This document shows, piece by piece, positions 1 through 8,729 of a stretch of DNA of 64,000 nt. Under the pieces are notes generated by a model, which saw nothing but the letters and a program-made list of their open reading frames with translations, was not told the DNA's origin and made no database searches. A program made the position numbers and the translations under genes. The stretch covers positions 62,001-126,000 of the forward strand of contig JBDHLB010000003.1 of NCBI GenBank assembly GCA_039586095.1. Direction: 5' to 3'. Position 1 is the stretch's first letter, and every line of letters begins with the position of its first letter. This DNA comes from JBDHBD01 sp039586095 (GTDB lineage: Bacteria; Gemmatimonadota; Gemmatimonadetes; Palauibacterales; Palauibacteraceae).

Positions 1-2
1 CC

Positions 3-503
3 CGGAGCTCGTGGTGGCCTCGCCTGGATCTCATGGGCACCCTGATCAACTACGGCAGCCCCAACACGGAAGATCAGCTCGAATGGAATGTGGCCCTCGC
101 CGCCCGCTGGCCGCTGTTCGCCGGTCTCAACCGCAGCCGTGGCGTCGAACGTGCGCAGGCCCGACGGCGTGCTGCCGACGAGACGCTACGACTGACCGAG
201 ATCGAAGTGGCGAAGGCCGTGGACCGCGCCTTTTCGGCCGTCCAGGAGTCTTCCGCCAGGGTGGCGAGCCTGCGGTCCGCCGTGCGGAGCTTCGAGGAGG
301 TCGCCCGCATCGAGCAGCTGAGACTGGAGACGGGAACGGGAGTTCAGCCGGACTTCCTCCGTGCGGAGGCCGATCTGCTCGTGGCCCGGGCCAACCTGGC
401 CGAGACGCGGCACGGAGAAATGAAGGCGCACGTGGAGCTGGCCAGGGTGCTGGGTGAATTGAGCCCGGGCTGGCTCTCCGACAACCTGGAGATAGAGCGA
501 TGA
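3..503 (+). CDS. TolC-family outer membrane efflux protein, C-terminal part (cut by window edge)
   Basis: The reading frame is open from the first bases of the window and ends at 503, so only the last ~167 residues are present. The visible part is mostly long amphipathic helix with heptad-like Ala/Leu/Arg/Glu spacing, as in the second half of TolC-type outer membrane channels; the segment WPLFAGLNRSRGVERAQA resembles the family pattern PLFxGGxRxxxxxxA. It would form the outer membrane exit duct for the exporter encoded downstream. Its stop overlaps the HlyD-family start by 4 nt (ATGA), so the two are likely translationally coupled. The family call rests on helix pattern and context only, since the N-terminal half lies outside the window. 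Confidence 0.8.
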   Translation, partial: RSSWWPRLDLMGTLINYGSPNTEDQLEWNVALAARWPLFAGLNRSRGVERAQARRRAADETLRLTEIEVAKAVDRAFSAVQESSARVASLRSAVRSFEEVARIEQLRLETGTGVQPDFLRAEADLLVARANLAETRHGEMKAHVELARVLGELSPGWLSDNLEIER

Positions 504-1504
504 GTGGGACCAGACGTCGCGCGGTTCCCGCGCTGGTGGTGATCGTGCTCGCCGCAACCGCCTGGCTGTGGTTCGGCCTGCTCCGATCCGATAACGACGC
601 CGACAGCCTGCTCTCCTCGGGCACCGTCGAGGCCACGGAAGCGCGACTCGGATTCCAGGCCGCTGGACGGATCGAGATGATCGGGGTTCGGGAGGGCGAC
701 CGCGTGGTGGCCGGCCAGCTCCTGGCCAGACTGGATCAGCAGGAGATCCTGGCCCGACGCGCGCAGGCTGAAGCACAGGTGGCGGGCGCTCGCGCGATGC
801 TGCGCGAGCTGCAGACCGGTTTTCGTAGCGAGGAGGTCGCTCAGGCACGCGCGGGTCGAGACGCCGCGGCGCAGCGTTTCGCGGACGCCGGGCGCGACCT
901 CCAGCGCGCACGTGTGCTGTTCGAGGGAGGCGCGATCAGCCAGGAGGCGCTGGACAAGGCCGAGGTCGCTCACGAGGTGGCTCGCAGTCAGCTGGAACAG
1001 GCTGCGGAGCAGCTCCAGTTGTTCGAGTCGGGTCCTCGTGCCGAGCGCATCGAGAGCCAGCGGGCTCAGCTCGCCGCGGCCGAGGCCAGTCTGCGGGCGA
1101 TCGAAGCCGCGATCGAGTATGCGACGATCGAGGCGCCCTTCGACGGGGTCGTGACCCTTCGTCACAGCGAGCCCGGCGAAATCGTGGCGCCGGGCGCGGC
1201 CGTGCTCACCATCACGAACCCAGACGACCGCTGGGTGAGGATCTACGTGCGCGAGGATCGGATCGGGGCCGTGCAGCTCGGGACCGAGGCATCGATCACC
1301 TCTGACACCTACCACGACAAGAACTACGCCGGCGAGGTGATCTTCATCGCTACGGAAGCAGAGTTCACGCCCAAGAACGTGCAGACGACCGAGGAACGCG
1401 TGAAGCTGGTGTTTGCCGTCAAGGTGCAGATCACGGGCGATGAAGATCAGGACCTGAAGCCGGGCATGCCGGCCGATGTCCTGCTGCGGCTCGCCGAGTC
1501 CTGA
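500..1504 (+). CDS. HlyD-family membrane fusion protein (YbhG-like) of an ABC exporter
   Basis: The 334-residue protein has an N-terminal membrane anchor (about residues 10-29), a split lipoyl/biotinyl-like hairpin domain (around 40-75 and again after 205), a long helical hairpin (about 80-195) and a C-terminal beta domain. This is the order of periplasmic adaptor proteins that bridge an inner-membrane ABC transporter and a TolC channel. Length and neighbours match E. coli YbhG (known family: YbhGFSR exporter). The start ATG overlaps the preceding stop and the stop overlaps the next ATG, placing it inside one operon. Substrate cannot be read from sequence; multidrug or small-molecule export is inference. 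Confidence 0.9.
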   Translation: MSGTRRRAVPALVVIVLAATAWLWFGLLRSDNDADSLLSSGTVEATEARLGFQAAGRIEMIGVREGDRVVAGQLLARLDQQEILARRAQAEAQVAGARAMLRELQTGFRSEEVAQARAGRDAAAQRFADAGRDLQRARVLFEGGAISQEALDKAEVAHEVARSQLEQAAEQLQLFESGPRAERIESQRAQLAAAEASLRAIEAAIEYATIEAPFDGVVTLRHSEPGEIVAPGAAVLTITNPDDRWVRIYVREDRIGAVQLGTEASITSDTYHDKNYAGEVIFIATEAEFTPKNVQTTEERVKLVFAVKVQITGDEDQDLKPGMPADVLLRLAES

Positions 1505-2454
1505 TGCACGCCGAGGCCGCCGTACGTCTGGACGGATTGGCACGTCGATTCGCGGATGTGGCAGCCGTCGACGAGCTCACCTTCGAGGTCGGGCGGGGCG
1601 AGCTGTTCGGCCTGGTGGGGCCGGACGGGGCCGGGAAGACGACCACGCTGCGCATGCTGGCGGGTGTGCTTCGCCCCACCGGTGGCGACGCCGTGGTTCT
1701 CGGCCACAGCCTCGCGTCAAATGCCGAGGCGGCGAAGCCCCATGTCGCCTACATGTCCCAACGCTTCGGTCTGTACGCGGACCTCACCGTGCAGGAGAAC
1801 CTGGACTTCTACGCGGACCTGTACGGTGTGCCCCGGGACCGGCGAGCACCTCGACTCGAGCGCCTGTTCCAGTTCTCGGGTCTCGCTCCATTCAGGGATC
1901 GACTGGCCGGCAAGCTGTCCGGTGGAATGAAGCAGAAGCTCGGGCTGTCCTGCGCGCTGATCCATCAGCCGGATCTGCTGCTTTTGGACGAGCCGACCTT
2001 CGGAGTGGATCCGATCTCTCGCCGCGATTTGTGGCTGATCGTGCACGAGATGGTCGCACAGGGCGTCACGGTGATCGTCAGCACGGCCTACATGGACGAG
2101 GCGGAGCGCCTGGATCGGGTCGCGTTGCTGTACAACGGCAGACTGCTCGCCCTGGAGAAGCCTCGGGCGTTGCAGCAGAGCCTCGCGGGACGCCTGCTGT
2201 CGGTGCGTGTCGCCCGCCCCCGCCAGGCGCGCGGGGAGCTGGAGAGGCAGCCAGAGGTCCGCTGGGCGGCCGTTTTCGGCGACCGCGTGCATGCCGCGGT
2301 CGATGACGCGACGACGGCCGCGCCCGTGCTGGAGTCGGCACTCACTGCTGCGGGATTCCCGGATGCCAGGCTGAGCGAGCAGCCGCCCTCGATGGAGGAC
2401 GTGTTCATGGACCGCACCGCCCGGGTGACGTCCGAACGGATGGACGGTAGCTGA
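1504..2454 (+). CDS. ABC transporter ATP-binding protein (first half of a YbhF-like pair)
   Basis: A 316-residue nucleotide-binding protein. Visible motifs are Walker A GPDGAGKTT (39-47), a Q-loop around YMSQ (83-86), the ABC signature LSGGMKQ (138-144) and Walker B ending LLLLDEP (158-164). The C-terminal ~80 residues form the small accessory domain common in ABC-2 export ATPases. In E. coli YbhF two such ATPase domains are fused in one chain; here they are separate adjacent genes with 1 nt between stop and next start. It should drive the two ABC-2 permeases encoded just downstream. Confidence 0.93.
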   Translation: MHAEAAVRLDGLARRFADVAAVDELTFEVGRGELFGLVGPDGAGKTTTLRMLAGVLRPTGGDAVVLGHSLASNAEAAKPHVAYMSQRFGLYADLTVQENLDFYADLYGVPRDRRAPRLERLFQFSGLAPFRDRLAGKLSGGMKQKLGLSCALIHQPDLLLLDEPTFGVDPISRRDLWLIVHEMVAQGVTVIVSTAYMDEAERLDRVALLYNGRLLALEKPRALQQSLAGRLLSVRVARPRQARGELERQPEVRWAAVFGDRVHAAVDDATTAAPVLESALTAAGFPDARLSEQPPSMEDVFMDRTARVTSERMDGS

Positions 2455-2455
2455 G

Positions 2456-3424
2456 GTGGGCGCGAACGAGGCGATCGGAGGACGGAACGGGACGGCCGTC
2501 CGCGCCGTCGAGCTGAGCAAGGCCTTCGGCGACTTCGTGGCTGTCGACCGAGTCTCGTTCGAGGTGCGGACGCGAGAGATCTTCGGCTTTCTCGGGCCCA
2601 ACGGCGCGGGAAAGACCACGACGATCAAGATGCTGACCGGGCTCATGCGACCGTCCGGTGGTACGGCGACCGTGGCCGGGCACGACGTCGGCACGGAACG
2701 GGAGGCGATTCGCCGCCAGATCGGCTACATGTCCCAGCTGTTCTCGCTGTACGCCGATCTTACGGTCGAGGAGAACATCGTCTTCTTCTCGCGGCTGTAC
2801 GGCGTGCCGCCGGAGAAGCGTCTCGATCGACGGGACTGGGTGCTCGAAATGGCCGGCCTGACCGAGCATCGCGGCCGGCTCACGGGCCAGCTCCCGCTCG
2901 GGTGGAAGCAACGCCTCGCCCTCGGCTGTGCCGTACTCCACGAGCCTCCCATCCTGTTTCTGGATGAGCCCACGTCGGGTGTCGATCCCAACTCGCGGCG
3001 GAACTTCTGGGAGCTGATCTATCACCTGACCGACCAGGGGACGACCGTTTTCGTGACGACCCATTACATGGAGGAGGCCGAATACTGCCACCGGCTCGCG
3101 CTCATGAACCGAGGTCTGCTGATCGCCCTGGATACGCCTGCGGGTCTGCGGTCGGGGATGGAGGACCCGATCCTGGAAGTGCGGACCTCGGACACGGTCC
3201 GGGCGCTGGAGGCGGTGCGCGGAGCGCCCGGCCTCGCGGACGTCGCCATGTTCGGGCGGACCCTCCACGTCACCGTCGATGACGCGGCGGAGGCGAGCGC
3301 TTTCATCGCCCACCGGCTCGAGGCTCACGGGATCACGCTCCGCGGAGTGGAGGAGATCATCCCGTCGCTCGAGGACGTCTTCGTGGCGCGCATCCGCGCG
3401 GCCGGCGGGGCTCCGACGGACTGA
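2456..3424 (+). CDS. ABC transporter ATP-binding protein (second half of a YbhF-like pair)
   Basis: A 322-residue ATPase starting with GTG one base after the previous stop. Walker A is GPNGAGKTT (47-55), Walker B is ILFLDEP (166-172). The signature region reads QLPLGWKQRLAL (145-156), the atypical LPLGW form known from the second ATPase domain of YbhF-type proteins, in contrast to the canonical LSGG in the preceding gene. This suggests an asymmetric heterodimer with one canonical and one degenerate composite site. Start choice rests on the tight spacing; no ATG nearby is better placed. Confidence 0.92.
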   Translation: MGANEAIGGRNGTAVRAVELSKAFGDFVAVDRVSFEVRTREIFGFLGPNGAGKTTTIKMLTGLMRPSGGTATVAGHDVGTEREAIRRQIGYMSQLFSLYADLTVEENIVFFSRLYGVPPEKRLDRRDWVLEMAGLTEHRGRLTGQLPLGWKQRLALGCAVLHEPPILFLDEPTSGVDPNSRRNFWELIYHLTDQGTTVFVTTHYMEEAEYCHRLALMNRGLLIALDTPAGLRSGMEDPILEVRTSDTVRALEAVRGAPGLADVAMFGRTLHVTVDDAAEASAFIAHRLEAHGITLRGVEEIIPSLEDVFVARIRAAGGAPTD

Positions 3425-3432
3425 GGTCTGCG

Positions 3433-4548
3433 ATGAGCCTGAGCCGCTTGATGGCGGTAGCTCGCAAGGAGACGATCCAGCTCCGACGTGATCCGCGCAG
3501 CCTGCTCATGGCCTTCTTCCTCCCGGCCCTGCTTCTCGTCCTGTTCGGGTACGCGATCACCTGGGACGTCGAAGACATCCAGACAGGCGTGCTCGATCAG
3601 GATGGCAGCGCGCGCAGCCGAGAATTGCTCGATTCGTTCTGGTCGTCGGGGTACTTCACGCCGATCGCCCGTCTGGAGCGGCCCGCCGACGTAGACCGGT
3701 TGATCGATCAGGGTCAGGTGCTGATCGCGATCGTGATCCCCCCCGACTTCGCTCGCGACCTGGACGCGGGACGCCCGGCGAGACTCCAGGTCCTGGTGGA
3801 CGGCAGCGATGCGAACACGGCCACGATCGCACTGGGCTATGCCAGAGCGCTCGTCGCCTCGTACTCGAGCAGAATCCTGTTTCAGGGACGACGCTTCCAG
3901 GCCCCGCTCGAGTCGCGAACGCGCATCTGGTATAACGAGGAGCTCGTCTCGCGGAACATGATCGTGCCGGGCCTCGTGGCCACGATCATGATGATCATCG
4001 CTGCTATGCTGACTTCGCTCACCATCGCGCGTGAATGGGAGCGGGGGACCATGGAGCAGCTGGCCGCTACGCCCGTGCGGCGCTCCGAGGTGGTCCTCGG
4101 GAAGCTGCTGCCCTACGTGGCGATCGGCGTCGTCGACATCTTCCTCGTGAGCGTTATCTGGGTTCTTCTGTTCGGGGTGCCCTTCCGGGGAAGCGCGGCG
4201 CTCCTCATACCCTTCTCGCTGGCGTTCGTCGTCGGTTCGCTCAGCCTGGGCATGTTCATCTCGGCCGTGGCCAAGAACCAGCTGCTCGCGACCCAGATGG
4301 CGCTGCTGACGACCTTTCTGCCCGCCTTCCTGCTGTCCGGCTTCATGTACGCGATCGATGTCATGCCGCGGGCGCTGCAGCTGATCACGTATCTGGTGCC
4401 CGCACGGTACTTCCTGGTCGTAACGCGCGGGATCTTTCTCAAGGGCGTAGGCGTCAGCGTGTTGCACGTCGAAGGCCTGTTGATGATCGCGTTCGCCGTC
4501 ATCGGACTCGGCGCCGCGATCGCGGCGTTCCGCAAGGAGCTGGCATGA
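3433..4548 (+). CDS. ABC-2 type permease (YbhS/YbhR-like)
   Basis: A 371-residue membrane protein with the ABC-2 permease layout: one N-terminal transmembrane helix (about residues 25-43), a large extracytoplasmic domain (about 45-175), then five hydrophobic segments. The segment EWERGTMEQLAATPVRR, between the second and third helices, is the typical cytoplasmic coupling loop. It forms the export pore with the next gene and is powered by the two ATPases upstream. The stop overlaps the next ATG by 4 nt. Confidence 0.92.
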   Translation: MSLSRLMAVARKETIQLRRDPRSLLMAFFLPALLLVLFGYAITWDVEDIQTGVLDQDGSARSRELLDSFWSSGYFTPIARLERPADVDRLIDQGQVLIAIVIPPDFARDLDAGRPARLQVLVDGSDANTATIALGYARALVASYSSRILFQGRRFQAPLESRTRIWYNEELVSRNMIVPGLVATIMMIIAAMLTSLTIAREWERGTMEQLAATPVRRSEVVLGKLLPYVAIGVVDIFLVSVIWVLLFGVPFRGSAALLIPFSLAFVVGSLSLGMFISAVAKNQLLATQMALLTTFLPAFLLSGFMYAIDVMPRALQLITYLVPARYFLVVTRGIFLKGVGVSVLHVEGLLMIAFAVIGLGAAIAAFRKELA

Positions 4549-5726
4549 CGTCCGCGGGGACCTCGGGGACCGCGAGGACCGCGAGGACGGCAATCGCGGC
4601 CCGGGGCCGTCTCGGACGGCGTGCAGAGCGCGTGTGGGGTCTGGTCGCGAAGGAGTTCCGGCAGGTGTTCCGCGATTCGCGTATGGTGCGGGTCATCTTC
4701 ATCGCGCCGATCATCCAGCTCACCGTGTTCGGGTATGCCGTGCAGACGGATCTGTGGAAGACGAAGACCTTCGTCGTCGACCACGATCGGTCGGCTGCCT
4801 CCCGCGAGCTGATCGATGCGCTGACAGCTCCTGGCTACTTCGACGTGGTGGAGCAATCCCACCGCGGGGCCGACCTCGTGCGCGCGCTGGAGCGCGGTGA
4901 CGCGGTCGTGGGGCTCGAGATCCCGGTCGGCTTCTCTCGCGACCTGGGGGAAGGACGTGCCGAGGTCCAGGTTCTCATCGACGGCACGAACTCGAACATC
5001 GCATCGGTTGCCCAGGGATATGTGGAGCGGATCGTCCAGAGCTACGGGCTCCGCGCCTCCTCGTTGCGGGTGATACTGCCCGTGGACATGCGGGAGAGGG
5101 CGTGGTTCAACCCCGACCTGGTGAGCCAGAACTACAACGTCCCGGCCGTTGCAGGGATCCTGATCCTGCTGGTGTGTCTGCTCCTCACGTCGCTTGCCGT
5201 GGTGAGGGAGCGGGAGATCGGCACTCTGGAGCAGCTCAAGGTGAGTCCCCTGAACCCCTTCGAGCTGATCGTGGGCAAGACGATTCCGTTCGGGATCATC
5301 GGGGTGATCGATCTGGTGCTGGTCACGGCTGTGGCGCTGCTGTGGTTCCAGGTCCCGTTCCGGGGCAGCTTCCTGTTGCTGTTCGTGGCCAGCCTGCTCT
5401 ACATCGGCTGCGGGCTCGGGCTGGGGCTTCTGCTGTCGACCGTATCGAAGACGCAGCAGGAGGCCTTCATGGGAAGCTTCCTGGTGCTGATGCCGACGAT
5501 GGTCCTCTCCGGCTTTCTCTTCCCGGTGAGCAGCATGCCCACCTCCTTCCAGTACCTGACGCTGCTGAACCCGGTGCGACATTATCTGGAGATCGTGCGC
5601 GACATTTTTCTGAAGGGCGTCGGATTCGAGCCGATGTGGCCGAATTTCGTGGCGCTGCTGTTGCTGGGCGTGGCCCTGCTGGGCTTCGCGACACTGCGCT
5701 TCCGACGCACGGCGGTGGAAGAGTAG
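4545..5726 (+). CDS. ABC-2 type permease, second subunit
   Basis: The start is placed at ATG 4545, overlapping the upstream stop (ATGA); the open frame extends further upstream but only as an antiparallel-frame shadow. The 393-residue product repeats the architecture of the preceding permease, with an N-terminal helix, a large periplasmic domain and five C-terminal helices. The coupling loop is EREIGTLEQLKVSPLNPFE. The first ~30 residues are an extra Thr/Arg/Gly-rich cytoplasmic extension not present in its neighbour. The two permeases are paralogous and likely heterodimerise. Confidence 0.92.
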   Translation: MTSAGTSGTARTARTAIAARGRLGRRAERVWGLVAKEFRQVFRDSRMVRVIFIAPIIQLTVFGYAVQTDLWKTKTFVVDHDRSAASRELIDALTAPGYFDVVEQSHRGADLVRALERGDAVVGLEIPVGFSRDLGEGRAEVQVLIDGTNSNIASVAQGYVERIVQSYGLRASSLRVILPVDMRERAWFNPDLVSQNYNVPAVAGILILLVCLLLTSLAVVREREIGTLEQLKVSPLNPFELIVGKTIPFGIIGVIDLVLVTAVALLWFQVPFRGSFLLLFVASLLYIGCGLGLGLLLSTVSKTQQEAFMGSFLVLMPTMVLSGFLFPVSSMPTSFQYLTLLNPVRHYLEIVRDIFLKGVGFEPMWPNFVALLLLGVALLGFATLRFRRTAVEE

Positions 5727-5742
5727 CGACATGGGGGATCCA

Positions 5743-6720
5743 ATGAGGCCTGATCACCAACGCTTCCTGCTGTTGTTCGCTGCCATCGTCATCGCGGCGT
5801 GGGGCGTGCTCGGCTTCTTCGACAGGCTGCACATCGGACGCGGCGGCTTCACGTACAGTCCCGCCTACGTCATCAATTACGTCGCCCCGGAGGGACCGGG
5901 CGAACGGGCCGGGCTCCGGGTCGGGGACCGGGTGGTCACCGTGGCGGGGATTCCAGTCGCGGAACTCCCGCTTTACTCACGCTGGCCCCGCGCGCTGGTG
6001 CCCGGGGTCGGCGAGTCGCTGACGCTTGCCGTTGAGCGCGAGGGCCAACCCCTGTCGTTCGACGTGATGTACGAAGGGACGCCGCCCAGCGTCGTGAACC
6101 TGCGGATCGGCGCCGGTCTCATAGGGCTCTCGTTCATGGTGTGCGGGCTGTGGGCCCTGTTTGCCGTCGGAACGACGCACGCGCGAACCCTGGCCTACAT
6201 CGGTCTGGCGGCCGGCGTGGCGACCGTGGGACACGGACCCTTCCTGGGCACCTGGGAGGGGGTGGCTTCGCACATCCAGTTCGCCGCCACGTTCCTGCTG
6301 ATCCTGCTCGTGCTTCGCTTCTTCATCTTCTTTCCGAAGCCGAAACGACTGGCCAAGAATCAGATCTTCGCCGGGGCGACATTCGGCGTTTGGATGGCGT
6401 TTGTCGTCCTCCTCGTCGTGGAGCTGATCGCCCATCCGAGGTTCTACCACACGTTCGGGCCTGCCGGCTCGCTGGTGATGTTCGCGTACTTCGTGCTTAC
6501 TCTGCTGATGGTGATTCATACGGTGGCGACGCTTCCGCGAGGCGAGTTGTGGCCGTCGGGAATGGGCGTAATCCTCCTCGGCCTTGTTGTGGCCATCGTG
6601 CCGTCCGTCCTCGCGTTTTTCGGTGTTCGGCTGCCGGGGGCGGCGTACTTCCCGTCGCTGTTGATCGCGATCCCCCTCACCCTGGCGCTCGGAGTGCGCA
6701 AGCACGCCGGGTGGGCGTAA
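5743..6720 (+). CDS. PDZ-domain integral membrane protein
   Basis: The protein begins with a transmembrane helix (about residues 6-24), followed by a PDZ-like domain (about 35-115, containing GERAGLRVGDRVVTVAGIPV, a typical PDZ carboxylate-binding region), and then seven or so hydrophobic helices to the end. No protease catalytic motif is visible, so it is not an S2P or HtrA enzyme. I chose ATG 5743 because GGGGGA at 5733-5738 can serve as ribosome binding site; an in-frame ATG at 5731 is the alternative. It follows the exporter genes with a short gap and may belong to that operon, but its job is unknown. Confidence 0.8.
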   Translation: MRPDHQRFLLLFAAIVIAAWGVLGFFDRLHIGRGGFTYSPAYVINYVAPEGPGERAGLRVGDRVVTVAGIPVAELPLYSRWPRALVPGVGESLTLAVEREGQPLSFDVMYEGTPPSVVNLRIGAGLIGLSFMVCGLWALFAVGTTHARTLAYIGLAAGVATVGHGPFLGTWEGVASHIQFAATFLLILLVLRFFIFFPKPKRLAKNQIFAGATFGVWMAFVVLLVVELIAHPRFYHTFGPAGSLVMFAYFVLTLLMVIHTVATLPRGELWPSGMGVILLGLVVAIVPSVLAFFGVRLPGAAYFPSLLIAIPLTLALGVRKHAGWA

Positions 6721-6790
6721 ACTGACCCGATTCATCTGCTGACGTCTTCGGTCCGTCTGATTGGGCCGATCGGAAAACAACGGGAGGTCC

Positions 6791-8653
6791 ATGCCCCGTT
6801 TCAAGCAGCTGATTGCCGAGATCCACCGCCGTTCGCTGTGGCAGGTGTTGGGCATCTACCTGGCCGGCTCGTGGGTCGTGCTGCAGGCCGCCGACACGCT
6901 CACGGCCAGCCTGGGTCTGCCCGATTGGGTACCCCGGCTATCCCTCGTTTTGCTGGTGATCCTGCTTCCGATGGTCGTGGCCACGGCCTTCGTTCAGGAG
7001 GGAGTTCCCGGGCGCGAGACAGACGAAGGAAGAGCGAACGAAGGTCAGCCCGCCGGGCCGGAAGTGCGAGGAGAGCCGTCGGCTGGCCGCGAGCCGACAG
7101 GCGATACTGCAGACGCGACTGACGGGGAAGCTGAAGGCGATGGAGTTCCTCACCGTCTGTTCACGTGGCGCAACGCGCTCCTGCTGGCCACAGCTTTGTT
7201 GGCTGCCTGGGGAGCCGCCGCGGCAGGCTGGCTGTTACTGGGAGGGCCTGCTTCCCCGGAAGGTCCGTCCGCCGGTGAGCGCCCCTCCCTGGCCGTACTG
7301 CCCTTCGAGGTCAGGAGCACCGAGGAGGGCAGCGAGTTCTTCGTCGCCGGGATCCACGACGACCTGCTGACGCAGCTTTCCAAGCTCGGGGGCCTCAAGC
7401 TTATCTCTCGCACATCGGTGCTGCGGTATCGCGATTCAGAGAAGTCCGTGAGGGAGATCGCGGAAGAGCTCGGCGTGGCCGCGGTCCTCGAGGGAGGCGT
7501 GCAGCGGGCCGCGGATCGACTGAAGATCAACGTGCAGCTCATCGATGCCGAGACGGACGATCATCTGTGGGCGGAGACATACGATCGGGAGCTGACGACT
7601 CGAGACCTCTTCGAGGTCCAGAGCGACCTCGCGCGCCAGATCGCCGCTGCGCTCCAGGCGACGCTCACGCCGGAGGAAAACGCACGCCTGCGGCGGCAGC
7701 CGCCACAGAGCCTTGAGGCGTACGACCTGTACGTGGAGGCCCGCTACTACTGGAACCGCCGCACGCTCGGAGACACGCAACGAGCCCTCGACCTGTTCGA
7801 GGAAGCGATCGCGCTGGATTCCACGTACGCGCTGGCCTATGCCGGTGTGGCCGACGCGCTGATGACGTCGGTGTCGTGGGGTATGGCGACGCTGGAAGAG
7901 GTGCGTCGGAGAACGGAGACAAGCCTCGAGCGGGCTCTCGAGCTGGACCCGCTGCTCGGGGAAGTCCACGCTGCGCGCGGCAACCTTCTCGAGACCCTGC
8001 GAGAGTGGCCCGAGGCCGAAGCGGAGTTTCTGCGTGCACTCGAACTCGCGCCGGGGTACGCGACCGCGCACCATTGGTACGCCCTCATGTTGGCCAAGCT
8101 CGGTCGGTTCGACGAAGCGCTGTCAGAGATTCGCCGGGCCGCCGAGTTGGACCCACTCTCGCCGATCATCCACACGAACGTGGGTTGGATCCACTATTTC
8201 GCGGGCGATTACGAGAGGGCCGTGGACCAGTTGGCACGGGTGATCGAGCGAGAGCCGAGCTTCGTCTACCCACGGGTGCTCCTGGCGGACGCGTACGCGG
8301 AGCTGGGCAGACAGACGGAGGCGATCGAGTCGGCGGAGGAAGCCGTGTCACTGGACCCGTTATCCAACTACGAGCTCTGGCTCGCGTACCACTACGCCCG
8401 CGCCGGGCGTCTCGACGAGGCGGCGGAGATCGTCCGGGAGGTGGAGTCACGGGCGCAGTTCTCTGGTGATCCCACCAGGTTCGCTCTGGTGCACCTGGCG
8501 GCCGGCAATGTGGATCGTGCTTTCGAGGCGTTGGGTCGCGCGTTCGACGTCGCCTCGCCGTTCGTCAACGAGCTGAAGGTCGACCCGCGCTACGATCCGC
8601 TGCGCGCTGATCCGCGCTTCGCCCAACTCCTCGCGCGCGCGCGACTCGATTAG
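6791..8653 (+). CDS. Membrane-anchored TolB/FlgO-like and TPR-repeat protein
   Basis: The start ATG 6791 has GGGAGG at 6782-6787. The 620-residue product has two membrane helices near the N-terminus (about 17-66), an acidic/Gly-rich spacer, a third helix (about 122-143) and then a module beginning SLAVLPFEVRST. This contains SRTSVLRYRD and LIDAETDDHLWAETYDREL, the signature of the TolB-N/FlgO-like domain often found with kinases and cyclases. The rest (about 300-620) is tetratricopeptide repeats. No kinase or cyclase catalytic domain is present. It is paralogous to the C-terminal half of the kinase at 25785-28064. A scaffolding or sensing role is inference. Confidence 0.8.
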   Translation: MPRFKQLIAEIHRRSLWQVLGIYLAGSWVVLQAADTLTASLGLPDWVPRLSLVLLVILLPMVVATAFVQEGVPGRETDEGRANEGQPAGPEVRGEPSAGREPTGDTADATDGEAEGDGVPHRLFTWRNALLLATALLAAWGAAAAGWLLLGGPASPEGPSAGERPSLAVLPFEVRSTEEGSEFFVAGIHDDLLTQLSKLGGLKLISRTSVLRYRDSEKSVREIAEELGVAAVLEGGVQRAADRLKINVQLIDAETDDHLWAETYDRELTTRDLFEVQSDLARQIAAALQATLTPEENARLRRQPPQSLEAYDLYVEARYYWNRRTLGDTQRALDLFEEAIALDSTYALAYAGVADALMTSVSWGMATLEEVRRRTETSLERALELDPLLGEVHAARGNLLETLREWPEAEAEFLRALELAPGYATAHHWYALMLAKLGRFDEALSEIRRAAELDPLSPIIHTNVGWIHYFAGDYERAVDQLARVIEREPSFVYPRVLLADAYAELGRQTEAIESAEEAVSLDPLSNYELWLAYHYARAGRLDEAAEIVREVESRAQFSGDPTRFALVHLAAGNVDRAFEALGRAFDVASPFVNELKVDPRYDPLRADPRFAQLLARARLD

Positions 8654-8706
8654 CGCGGACCAGGCCCACGGCCACCGACGGTCTTCACAGCTCTTGTGGG
8701 CATCTG

Positions 8707-8729
8707 TGGTACACCGTATTGGTGTACCA
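8707..8729. promoter_or_regulatory. 9-bp inverted repeat overlapping the start codon of the HTH-PPTase gene
   Basis: Perfect arms TGGTACACC (8707-8715) and GGTGTACCA (8721-8729) are separated by 5 nt. The last base of the second arm is the A of the ATG at 8729. The site occupies the place of a Shine-Dalgarno sequence, and none is visible, so the mRNA may be leaderless or poorly translated. A dyad this close to the start of a gene whose product begins with a helix-turn-helix is a good candidate for an autoregulatory operator; an mRNA hairpin masking the start is the alternative. Confidence 0.5.

Noticed and set aside
344..1543. Long minus-strand open frame antisense to the HlyD gene
   Set aside because: No protein features; the plus-strand gene has domain order, overlaps and motifs.
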